DNA from: Nitrospirota bacterium
GTDB lineage: Bacteria; Nitrospirota; Nitrospiria; Nitrospirales; Nitrospiraceae
Length of the DNA stretch: 64,000 nt
Assembly: GCA_040755395.1 (NCBI GenBank)
Contig: JBFMAX010000003.1
Location: 124,001-188,000, forward strand
Reading direction: 5' to 3'
Shown one piece after another: positions 36,566 to 44,024 of the stretch (position 1 is the stretch's first letter; each line of letters opens with the position of its first letter). The notes beneath the pieces were generated by a model. It did no database searches, had not been told where the DNA came from, and was given only the letters and a program-made list of their open reading frames with translations. A program made the translations under genes and the position numbers.

Positions 36566-38192
36566 CTTCAATCAGTTCGGCGAAGAGCTTTGGGAGATCG
36601 CCAACGTCTTCCGGGACGATGCCCTCCATGCCACGGAACGCCTGGAGACGTTCAGCCTTTTCCTGTTCTTGAAGCTCTGGGATGAACTCGAGACCGAGCA
36701 CGAGGAGGCGACGGGCAAGAAGCAGCCTGACAACAAACAGCTGATCCCCGAGGTCTATCGCTTTCACAACTGGGCCGCCGACCCCGATGCCTACGCGAAG
36801 GAGAAAGGTTTTGAGGACTCCGTGGATTTCTGTCGCAAGATGTTCGCAGAGCTGGCAACCCGCCACTCCTCTCACCCCACGGCGCGCGACGTGCGACGGC
36901 TGTTCAAGGACTCTCGTCTCTTACTGCGGTACTCGACGACCATCCGGCAGCTCACCTCGCGCCTCAGGGACCTGAATCTCCAAGAGATCATGTCCCGCGG
37001 CCTCGGAGAGGGTGAGCGGTACGACATCTTCGGAAGGGCCTACGAGTACCTGCTCCAGCAGTTCGGGCAGAACAAGGAGTTCGCGGAGTACTTCACGCCA
37101 CGGCACATCGTCGACCGGATGGTTCAGATCGTGGACCCCGAGATCGGCGAGACCGTTTACGACCCGGCATGTGGTACGGGCGGGTTCATCGTGCGTGCGT
37201 TCGAACTCGTTCGGGACAAGATCGAGCGGAAACGAATCTCCTTTACGGACAAGGAACGCCTGATCCGGGATCTGAAAGAGAAGCACCTCATCGGCGTGGA
37301 GCATGTCCCCCTGGTGTTCAAACTGGCCTTGATGAACATGATCCTGCACAAGGATGGCTCCAGCCTGCTCCAAAACGACGACAGCCTATCGAACAAGGCC
37401 CAGGACCTCCACAAAAACAAGTACGACGTCATTCTGGCGAATCCACCTTTCGGCCCGACCAAGCAGGAGCGGCTCGCCCAGTTCGAATACCACATCAAGC
37501 TGTACGAGGCGCTCTTCATCCAGCACATGATGAGCGCCCTGCGGCCGGGCGGGCGCGCGGCGGTCGTGCTGAAGGAAGGCCTCCTCTTCGATTCGAAGAA
37601 GATGCTCCGCAGGATTTGCCGCAAGCTGGTGGAGCAGTTCGAGGTCCTCGCAGTCATCAGCCTGCCGAACGGCGTCTTCAACCCCTACAGCGGCGCCAAG
37701 ACCAGCGTCGTCGTCTTCCGCAAGCCCCTTGGCAAGGACGACGTCCGCACGTCGAAGGCCTGGTTCTATCGGGTCGACAGCGACGGCCGCGATCTGGGAG
37801 CCACTCGCAGGCCGCTGCCGGACTTCGAGACGGACGGCGACCTCGATCATATGGTCTCCCTCTGGCCGTACACCTGGCGCCACGAAAAGGGCGGTGGGGT
37901 TCGGGCGATCTTGAAGTCCGACCGCCTGAAGGACTTCGAGAGTGAGAAGTCCTGGTGGGCGCACATCGAGGACATCCGTAAGACCGACTACAACCTCACG
38001 GCCGGCCGTTACTGCCCGCATCAGGCGCAGGCCGTCCAACACGAGAAGCCGGAGGTCCTCATCAACCGCCTCCTGGACCTCGAGGAGGAGATCAAGACGG
38101 ACCTCCAGGACCTCTTGACGCTCGTGACGGTGCCGACGTCGGTTGAGGGTCTTAAGAGATCGGTCCGCTTTGAGAAGCAGCCCGGGGAGTGA
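36549..38192 (+). CDS. hsdM: Type I restriction-modification, N6-adenine methyltransferase subunit
   Basis: A 547-residue methylation subunit. The N-terminal HsdM_N helical domain (about 5-150) precedes the SAM-dependent methyltransferase fold with motif I DPACGTGGF and the catalytic NPPF, typical of gamma-class N6-adenine methylation. The C-terminal part includes GAKTSVVVFRKPLG and a final coiled region (LLDLEEEIKTDLQDLLTLVT). It partners with HsdS for target recognition. Confidence 0.96.
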   Translation: MPRTPDFNQFGEELWEIANVFRDDALHATERLETFSLFLFLKLWDELETEHEEATGKKQPDNKQLIPEVYRFHNWAADPDAYAKEKGFEDSVDFCRKMFAELATRHSSHPTARDVRRLFKDSRLLLRYSTTIRQLTSRLRDLNLQEIMSRGLGEGERYDIFGRAYEYLLQQFGQNKEFAEYFTPRHIVDRMVQIVDPEIGETVYDPACGTGGFIVRAFELVRDKIERKRISFTDKERLIRDLKEKHLIGVEHVPLVFKLALMNMILHKDGSSLLQNDDSLSNKAQDLHKNKYDVILANPPFGPTKQERLAQFEYHIKLYEALFIQHMMSALRPGGRAAVVLKEGLLFDSKKMLRRICRKLVEQFEVLAVISLPNGVFNPYSGAKTSVVVFRKPLGKDDVRTSKAWFYRVDSDGRDLGATRRPLPDFETDGDLDHMVSLWPYTWRHEKGGGVRAILKSDRLKDFESEKSWWAHIEDIRKTDYNLTAGRYCPHQAQAVQHEKPEVLINRLLDLEEEIKTDLQDLLTLVTVPTSVEGLKRSVRFEKQPGE

Positions 38193-38193
38193 C

Positions 38194-38514
38194 ATGGCCA
38201 CGGCAACGCAGCGAATCCGAGAACATGTCGGGAATCCCAGGGCCCATGTCTGGGCGTTCTGCTTCACGTCCATAGCCCGGGAGCGAGCCAGGCAGTCCGA
38301 TCCTGCCTCCGCATCCAAGAGCAACCACCAGCGCCTTGGCGATGCGTGGAAAAGCTACCTGATGCCGCTCTGGCGTTTCCGGTCTAGGCTAGCTCTTCCA
38401 GGGACGACGTGGCTTCTCTGTGAGGACGGCGTGGCTAGATACCTCAAGGCGGGCGACACACTGCGGCTCCTCGATCAGGCCAAGAACGTCCTCGGGTGGG
38501 AGGATGGCAGATGA
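38194..38514 (+). CDS. 106-aa protein inside the hsd operon, unknown
   Basis: ATG 38194 follows the hsdM stop after 1 nt and has GGGGAGTG upstream; the stop overlaps the hsdS start as ATGA. The tight packing implies co-translation with hsdM and hsdS. The product is basic and compact (HVWAFCFTSIARERARQSDP; LALPGTTWLLCEDGVARYLK), with no membrane segment or catalytic motif that I recognise. A small accessory or anti-restriction/assembly role is only a positional guess. Confidence 0.65.
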   Translation: MATATQRIREHVGNPRAHVWAFCFTSIARERARQSDPASASKSNHQRLGDAWKSYLMPLWRFRSRLALPGTTWLLCEDGVARYLKAGDTLRLLDQAKNVLGWEDGR

Positions 38515-40184
38515 AGCTGACGTCCAATCTTAAGGTGCGGGGGTGGAGAAAGGATGCGTTGGGACGCTACATCCAGCTTTCCAACGGCAAAGGAATTACA
38601 GCGAAGCAGATGGGACCCGACAAACTGATCCCAGTGTATGGATCTAGCAGCATAATAGGTTACGCGGATGAACCGCTCATTTTCTCGGACACCATTGTGA
38701 TTGGTCGCGTCGGCGCCTGTGGGTCAGTTCAAGTCGCTAAGGCGCCGTGCTGGGTAAGCGACAATGCGATGTATGTCAGCAACTTGCGACGTGAAATCGA
38801 CTTCGAGTTCCTGTTCTATCTGCTCGATTACCTGCAGTTGGGGCGTCTCGCTAGTCGCACAATGCAACCTAGCCTTCCGCAGGGTCCAATCTTGGAGCAC
38901 GAATTCCTGCTTCCTCCCCTCCCAGTCCAGGAGCGGATCGTCCAGATCCTCCAGAAGGCGGATGAGATTCGCCGCAAACGACGGGAGGCGCTTGAACTCG
39001 CGGACAAGATTCTGCCAGCCATTTATAAAGAGGCATTCGGCGATCCAATAGGTCAAAATTCGACGTTTCCCAAGGCGCGGCTCGGGGATTGCGCCGATAT
39101 CAGACGTGGCATTTCTAAAAGGCCCACGCCGAAGGGAACTGTGCCGATTGTTCGCATAAAGAACCTCACTCTCTCGGGCCTTGACCTTTCATGTTTCGAA
39201 AGGGTAGAGGCAAACGAACAAGAAGTCGCACGAGCACAACTCGCTGAAGGGGACATTGTTTTCTCCCCGTTGAACGGTAGTATCCATCACCTTGCCAAAT
39301 CCGATGTCTTCCACGCGCCAGTCGGGGGCAATATTTGGGTTTTGGATTCAAACCTATGTGCATTTAGAGCTAGGCCGGAGATTATACGTCCCACGTTCCT
39401 GGCCACCTGGCTTTCGCTTCCCGAGGTTCTGGGCCATCTTCGAACGAAGTTGGCAGTTCGCACCAGTGGAGGCCAGTGGTTACTGAAGAACACGACGCTA
39501 GCCTCCATTGAGATTCCACTGCCTTCGCTGTCTCAACAAGATTATTTCGTCACACAAGCGCAGCAGCTACTTCAGGCTAAAAGAGGCTTGGCAAGGGCTT
39601 CCAGCGACTCGACTGCTGCGTTTTCGAGCCTGCTTTCTCGCGCCTTCACCGGAGAGCTGACCGCCGAATGGGAAGCAGCCAACGCGGAGTGGATTGCCGC
39701 CCAGCAGGCGCTCCATGAGCGCGTGCCGCGGCTAGTGGTTCTCGCCCTGCTCTCGGAGAAGGTGAAACGTACGACTCGGACAGCGGCCCAAGTCCTGGTG
39801 ACGGCACTCATGAAGTACGCCTTCCTCCTGCAGATGGAGGGCAACGGCGGGCGCAGGAGGATCTACCACTTCGTGCCCTACCACTACGGTCCCTTCGCCA
39901 AGGAACTCTACACCGACCTCCAGTCGCTCCAGGAAGAGGGCCTGGTGCGCGTGGATGACGACTCGGAAGAGGACAAGACCAAGATCACGCTGGTCGATCG
40001 GGCCAAGGCCGACGAGGCGCTCGCCGCGCTGCCGGATGACCTGCAGGAGGACGCGGCGACGATCATCGAGATCTACGGCGACCTCGATCACAACGCTCTG
40101 CTGAAGACCGTCTACGAGAAATATCCCGCCTACGCCAAGAAGAGCCGCCTCCGGCGAGGGCAAGGACGACAATCCCCGAGCTAA
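38511..40184 (+). CDS. hsdS: Type I specificity subunit fused to a SocA/Panacea-like domain
   Basis: A 557-residue protein. Residues 1-~400 are HsdS: TRD1 (about 15-140), a central coiled helix (LPPLPVQERIVQILQKADEI), TRD2 (about 185-345) and a second helix (IPLPSLSQQDYFVTQAQQLL). A normal HsdS would stop near FTGELTAEW. Here about 130 more residues follow (RTAAQVLVTALMKYAFLLQM; YHFVPYHYGPFAKELYTDLQ) with the aromatic YGPFSKEL-type signature of YwgA/SocA/Panacea-type domains, known as antitoxin or chaperone-linked modules. ATG 38511 has GGGAGG upstream and overlaps the preceding stop. TRD DNA is lower in GC than hsdM and the C-terminal extension. Confidence 0.85.
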   Translation: MKLTSNLKVRGWRKDALGRYIQLSNGKGITAKQMGPDKLIPVYGSSSIIGYADEPLIFSDTIVIGRVGACGSVQVAKAPCWVSDNAMYVSNLRREIDFEFLFYLLDYLQLGRLASRTMQPSLPQGPILEHEFLLPPLPVQERIVQILQKADEIRRKRREALELADKILPAIYKEAFGDPIGQNSTFPKARLGDCADIRRGISKRPTPKGTVPIVRIKNLTLSGLDLSCFERVEANEQEVARAQLAEGDIVFSPLNGSIHHLAKSDVFHAPVGGNIWVLDSNLCAFRARPEIIRPTFLATWLSLPEVLGHLRTKLAVRTSGGQWLLKNTTLASIEIPLPSLSQQDYFVTQAQQLLQAKRGLARASSDSTAAFSSLLSRAFTGELTAEWEAANAEWIAAQQALHERVPRLVVLALLSEKVKRTTRTAAQVLVTALMKYAFLLQMEGNGGRRRIYHFVPYHYGPFAKELYTDLQSLQEEGLVRVDDDSEEDKTKITLVDRAKADEALAALPDDLQEDAATIIEIYGDLDHNALLKTVYEKYPAYAKKSRLRRGQGRQSPS

Positions 40185-40190
40185 CTTTGG

Positions 40191-41042
40191 ATGACCACTC
40201 ACCTGTCCGTGAGATTGGCTTGGCACGACAGAGGCTGGGACGGCCGCGTTTGCGACGCGCCCCACCTCAACGCCCATTGTATCGTCCACCAGCATATCCG
40301 CGACTCAAGAGATGACGACAAGGAGCGCAAGGCCGCCGGCGTGCCTCTCGCGGAGCTGGACGGCTGGCTCCCGCCCTGCTCTCGCGATCCGGCCGCCTAC
40401 GCGGACCGCGGCTTTGTAATCGTTCACCGGGACCCGCTTGAGTTCAGGCAGCTACCGCCTGTTTCGGAGGAGATTCCTCCGTATTCGTCGTGCCCGGCCC
40501 CGTACCGCTGGATGCGCGAGGAGTTCTTTCAGGAGGTCTGCGAGGCTGAAGACCTGAGCATTCGGGGCCCCGACCAGTCTCGGAGCAACGGGTGGGTCTT
40601 CGAGCCGGATCGGCAGCGGGAACTTCTCAAGCGGTTCTGGGGGAAGTTGGAGGCCGGCCGATCCCTCGTCTTCTACTACTGCAACCATGGGAACCCTCTC
40701 GACGAGAACACGCCTCGCGTCATCGTCGGGGTGGGGCGGATCGCCGACGTTGGTCAGCAGCTCTACTTCGGCACGACGCCGAAGTACCAAGACCAATATC
40801 CGGTCTGGTCGCGGCGCATCAGCCAAGCCTACGCCAGCCAGGGTGTCCGCATTCCGTATCAGGAGTACTTGCGCGGAGGGCACTCCACGGACGACATCGT
40901 CTGTCGAGTGCCCCGGAGCGCACTACTCCCCTTCTCCTACGGCGCGGAGCATGTCTCCGACGATGTCGCCGTCGCCATCCTGGAACGCATCATCCAGTGC
41001 GTGGAGCGGGTAAGGGCAGACGGTCACGTCTCGGGCGGTTGA
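40191..41042 (+). CDS. Probable N-terminal domain of a larger defence ATPase, truncated
   Basis: A 283-residue protein starting 6 nt after hsdS. It begins HLSVRLAWHDRGWDGRVCDA and continues with WVFEPDRQRELLKRFWGKLE and VFYYCNHGNPLDENTPRVIV. I recall this kind of start from the N-terminal domain of large ATPase/helicase proteins in defence loci, but I cannot verify that. No Walker motif is present in this ORF, and it ends 6 nt before a REP-like repeat and a decayed insertion sequence. I infer that the motor part was lost, or that the domain functions alone. Confidence 0.5.
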   Translation: MTTHLSVRLAWHDRGWDGRVCDAPHLNAHCIVHQHIRDSRDDDKERKAAGVPLAELDGWLPPCSRDPAAYADRGFVIVHRDPLEFRQLPPVSEEIPPYSSCPAPYRWMREEFFQEVCEAEDLSIRGPDQSRSNGWVFEPDRQRELLKRFWGKLEAGRSLVFYYCNHGNPLDENTPRVIVGVGRIADVGQQLYFGTTPKYQDQYPVWSRRISQAYASQGVRIPYQEYLRGGHSTDDIVCRVPRSALLPFSYGAEHVSDDVAVAILERIIQCVERVRADGHVSGG

Positions 41043-41048
41043 GGAGAA

Positions 41049-41113
41049 GATAAAAGGGGTCGGGAGTCTTTGCAAAGCGGCGGCTTGATAAAGACTCCCG
41101 ACCCCTTTCTCTT
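41049..41113. repeat. REP-like inverted repeat, copy B
   Basis: Perfect 19-bp arms AAAGGGGTCGGGAGTCTTT (41053-41071) and AAAGACTCCCGACCCCTTT (41090-41108) around an 18-nt loop. It marks the right edge of the hsd module. The following TTTCTCTTCGAT is duplicated (about 41105-41131). Confidence 0.85.
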
Positions 41114-41142
41114 CGATCCTTTCTCTTCGATGTGGAAATTAA

Positions 41143-41214
41143 ATAGGCGTATCCTCCCCGCAGCTTCAAACCATCGGCCCTGGCAGGGGCCGGCACAAGG
41201 AGGAATACGCCTAT
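41143..41214 (+). promoter_or_regulatory. Hairpin masking the transposase ribosome site and start codon
   Basis: ATAGGCGTATCCTCC (41143-41157) is complementary, with one bulge, to GGAGGAATACGCCTAT (41199-41214). The right arm contains the Shine-Dalgarno AAGGAGG and reaches into the ATG at 41213. Transcripts entering from outside would fold and hide the start, a known way for insertion sequences to avoid read-through expression. It may also include the left IS end, since GTATCCTCCCC resembles the inverse of GGGGGGATAC at 42455-42464. Confidence 0.6.
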
Positions 41215-42453
41215 GGGCAGGGAGTCTACCAGATCGGAGCAGCTGAGAAAAGCCAAAGCGGAGCGACTGATGCAGGCGCTGAGTGAGCCGGATCCGCTGA
41301 CCGTCGCGCTGCGCGGGAAGATCCGGGAATGCCTCGAAACGTTGGTGACCACCGAACTGACCGAGGCGCTGGCGGCGGTCCGGTAGGCCCGCGGGCCGAG
41401 TCGCCAGGGGTCTCGCTATGGGTGGATTCAGCGGACGCTGACCACCGGGCTGGGGCCGACGGCCGTAACCCTGCCGCGGGCGCGCCTGCACCAGGGGCCT
41501 AAGACGATCGAATGGCGCAGCCGGCTGATCCCCCGGTATGAGCGGCGGGCGGCCGCGGTCGATGCGGCGATGCTCGGCTGCGCCTGCAGCGGGGCGAATG
41601 GCCGGCGGATCCAAGGGGCCCTGGGGCCGTTGCTGCGGGGCGCACCGCTGTCGAAGAGTGCGGTCTCCCAGCTTGTGGGCCAGGTGACCGCGCTGGATGC
41701 ACACGGGCATCGCCGCGACCTGAAGGCGGAGCGGGTCGTGATCCTGTCCCTGGATGCCATTGCCGTGCGAGTCCGGCTGGATCGCCAGGTGGGCTCGGTC
41801 CCGGTGCTGGTCGCGCTGGGCGTCCGCGCCGACGGGCAGAAAGTCGTGCGGGATCTGGAGATGCTGACCAGCGAGTCCACGACGGCCTGGAGCGGGTTCG
41901 TGGAGAGCCTGATCGCCCGGGGGCTGTCTCGGCCGCACCTGTGTGTGATCGATGGCAGCCCTGGGCTGCGCGCCGCCGTGGAGACCAGCTGGCCCGGGAT
42001 CGCCGTGCAGCGGTGCGTCGTGCATAAGCTGCGGAATCTGGAACGCCATGCGCCCCGCCACGCCCGGGAGGAGCTCACGGCGGACTCTCACCGGATCACG
42101 GAAGCCGAGTCCGGTGCGCTGGCGCGGCAGGCCTCCCACGCCGTTGTGGCCAAGTGGGAGAAACGCCTGCCCAAGGTGACCGCCAGCTTGCGGGAGGCGG
42201 GCGAGGAATGGCTCACGTTCGATCGCCTCCCGGCCAGTCAGTGGAAGTGTGGGCGCAGCACCAACGCCAGTAGCGGCTGAATGAAGCATTCCGCCGCCGG
42301 GTCAAGACGCAAGGGGCGCTGCCGACGGCCCAGACGACCGAGCTGCTCGTCTACGGCCTGTTGCTCACGGGACAACTTCGGATGCGGCGCATCGATGGGT
42401 GGCGCGAGATCGCAGCGATCCCGGCCGCCGTGGGAACACCGACGGCTGCCTAA
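41213..42453 (+). pseudogene. IS256-family (mutator type) transposase, inactivated
   Basis: Reading from ATG 41213, one frame gives an IS256-type transposase, interrupted by an in-frame TAG at 41384-41386 (after LTEALAAVR) and continuing with SRYGWIQRTL and LSKSAVSQLVGQVTALDAHG. DDE-type motifs are visible: Asp in VILSLDAIAV and CVIDGSPGLR, with HKLRNLERHAP after. Near 42271, in the conserved TNAIERLN motif (here TNASSG), one base is missing, and the last part (RLNEAFRRRVKTQGALPTAQ) lies in the next frame, ending at 42453. One nonsense and one frameshift make it non-functional. Confidence 0.85.
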
Positions 42454-42683
42454 GGGGGGATACTGGAGGTCAGGTCGGATGCCGATCGCCTCGGAGAAGC
42501 CACATGTTGAGGTCATTGTTCACGTCACATGCGGGGAGAAGCCAATTTCTACAGGAATCGGGACACAACCCAATCAACATAAGACTGATGGAAAGCCTTC
42601 GCGACAACAGTGTTCGGCGACAAATCCCCTACAGGAAAACTGGTTTGGTTAAATACGACGAGGTTTATCCGAGAGTGAGCTAG

Positions 42684-42829
42684 CCCATCATCAACGACAG
42701 CGACCGCGTGCTGGCGAAGCACTACGGCTTCACGGACGAGGAACTCGACTTCATCATCAACTACGACACCTGCCTGCCGGCAGGCAGGTCAAGTACCGCA
42801 TGGGCCAGGATGCGGGGGAAGAAGTATGA
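42684..42829 (+). pseudogene. C-terminal remnant of an Eco57I-like DNA methyltransferase, copy 1
   Basis: The frame reads PIINDSDRVLAKHYGFTDEE and then LDFIINYD, typical of the extreme C-terminus of Eco57I/PglX-type adenine methyltransferases, where it continues as IKYRMGQ. The continuation is present but displaced by a 20-bp palindrome (42769-42788). Removing exactly those 20 bp restores NYDIKYRMGQDAGEEV and a stop at 42827. No upstream catalytic part remains; the preceding 230 nt have no gene. Confidence 0.7.
42768..42789. repeat. Perfect palindrome inserted in the methyltransferase tail
   Basis: CCTGCCTGCC followed at once by GGCAGGCAGG (42769-42788), extended to 22 bp by flanking A and T. 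It splits the Ile codon of NYD-I-KYRMG. The clean insertion into an otherwise intact conserved motif shows that this palindrome moves as a unit. Confidence 0.85.
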
Positions 42830-42914
42830 AAGCTGGGATGCCAGAACAGGTGTTGCAATCCAGGCTGAACCCTGGGAACATGATGGGAGCGATCTGGGAA
42901 GAGAGGAGGCGACC

Positions 42915-43154
42915 GTGAATTATCAACAGTTCATCGTGCGCGATCCGAAAGTCTGTGGCGGGGAGCCGGTAATCAAAGGCACACGGGTGACCGTGCGGAC
43001 GGTCTTGGCGAGCCTCGCAGAGGGCGCCAAGGTCGAGGAAATCCTTGAAGACTTTCCGACGCTCAAGGAAGAGGATGTCCGCGCTGTGATCGCCTTCGCT
43101 GCCGCATCCGCCGAGGAAGACCTGCCGGTCCAGAGCGTGCCGGACATCCAGTGA
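42915..43154 (+). CDS. DUF433 antitoxin
   Basis: A 79-residue protein of the DUF433 family, VapB-like antitoxins with a small HTH-like fold: VRDPKVCGGEPVIKGTRVTV, ILEDFPTLKEEDVRAVIAFA. GTG 42915 has AGGAGG 5-10 nt upstream; the open frame upstream belongs to the methyltransferase remnant. The stop overlaps the start of the toxin gene as GTGA. Confidence 0.87.
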   Translation: MNYQQFIVRDPKVCGGEPVIKGTRVTVRTVLASLAEGAKVEEILEDFPTLKEEDVRAVIAFAAASAEEDLPVQSVPDIQ

Positions 43155-43534
43155 GGATCAAGCTAGACGAAAATCTTCCCCTCAGGCTCGTTCGCATTCT
43201 GGCCGAACTTGGCCATGAGACCGATACCGTTCCGCAGGAAGGCTTGGCCGGCCAGGATGACGCTCACGTCTGGCAAGCGGCACAAACGGTCGGTCGCTTT
43301 TTCATCACGCAGGATTTGGACTTTTCGGACGTGCGCCGATTTGCGCCAGGCACCCACCACGGCCTTCTACTTGTGCGCTTACGGGATCCCGGCCGCAATG
43401 CGCTCGTGAGTCGGGTTCGAAGCCTCTTTCAAACAGAAAACGTTGAGGCATGGAAGGGATGCTTTGTCGTGGCGACCGAACACAAGGTTCGGGTCCGGTC
43501 GCCCAAGCAACAGAACGATCCGAACAAAGGCTAG
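43151..43534 (+). CDS. DUF5615 PIN-like toxin
   Basis: A 127-residue protein of the DUF5615 (Mut7-C/PIN-like) family, the usual partner of DUF433. The N-terminal strand IKLDENLPLRL carries the first acidic residue; later motifs are GQDDAHVWQAA and FFITQDLDFSDVR, the acidic cluster expected for metal-dependent RNase activity. The start is GTG 43151, coupled to the antitoxin stop. It appears intact. Confidence 0.87.
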   Translation: MRIKLDENLPLRLVRILAELGHETDTVPQEGLAGQDDAHVWQAAQTVGRFFITQDLDFSDVRRFAPGTHHGLLLVRLRDPGRNALVSRVRSLFQTENVEAWKGCFVVATEHKVRVRSPKQQNDPNKG

Positions 43535-43663
43535 CCCATCATCAACGACATCGACCGCGTGCTGGCGAAGCACTACGGCTTCACGGACGAGGAACTCGAC
43601 TTCATCATTCACCGCGGCATCAATTGCTAAATGGGCCAGGATACAGGCGAGGGTGAGGAGTGA
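43535..43663 (+). pseudogene. C-terminal remnant of an Eco57I-like methyltransferase, copy 2
   Basis: It begins directly after the toxin stop codon with PIINDIDRVLAKHYGFTDEE and continues to a variant tail with a TAA (43628-43630) inside, then MGQDTGEGEE before TGA at 43661. The sequence is 98-99% identical to copy 1 over 79 bp, then diverges. Its last stop overlaps the start of a darT remnant, so the tail and darT were probably neighbours in the donor locus. Confidence 0.7.
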
Positions 43664-44020
43664 ACCGGTCGGATGTTGCCGCGTTGCACTATATAGCGCC
43701 CATTGAAAACGTTCCGTCGATTATGGAGCATGGCATCTTGTCAAACCGCCGCGCTGCCAGGTTACCGCACAGGTCTGTTGCTTTGGAAGAAATCCAGGAA
43801 AGGCGGCGCGATAGGCAAATCCCGAATGTGCGTCTGTTACACGAATATGTCAACTTGTACTTCGATGCCCCAACCCGATGTTGAGCAAATGCCGAGCCCA
43901 CAATGACATCATCTGCGTTCTGCGGGCGGGGTCCTGCTGTCATTGACATGCCGGGCGTTATTGTGACAGCGCAGCTCGGTAATCGCTACAGTGCCCAAAC
44001 GCAGGCAAAAGCTGGCTAGC
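43660..44020 (+). pseudogene. darT: DarT-like DNA ADP-ribosyltransferase, frameshifted
   Basis: From GTG 43660 the frame reads ALHYIAPIENVPSIMEHGIL, HRSVALEEIQERRRDRQIPN and LLHEYVNLYFDA, the conserved N-terminal half of DarT (DUF4433), a toxin that ADP-ribosylates thymidine in DNA. After YFDA the reading shifts: the next part (MLSKCRAHNDIICVLR) is in a second frame and PAVIDMPGVIVT in a third, ending at TAG about 44018. The C-terminal half is missing and no DarG antitoxin is present. Local GC is lower than in the flanks. Confidence 0.7.
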
Positions 44021-44024
44021 CCCC

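Larger units (their letters stand above)
42679..43608. repeat. 79-bp direct repeats flanking a toxin-antitoxin pair
   Basis: 42679-42757 and 43530-43608 are identical except at one position (G 42700, T 43551), 851 bp apart. Both encode the same methyltransferase tail (IINDSDRVLAKHYGFTDEEL versus IINDIDRVLAKHYGFTDEEL). The DUF433/DUF5615 genes lie between them. This is the structure expected from insertion of a cassette by recombination or from a tandem duplication. Confidence 0.9.

Noticed and set aside
40191-41042. Reading the 283-aa protein as a second HsdS or an intact restriction nuclease
   Set aside because: No TRD, coiled-coil or PD-(D/E)xK pattern was found; similarity is only to an N-terminal domain of larger proteins as I remember them.
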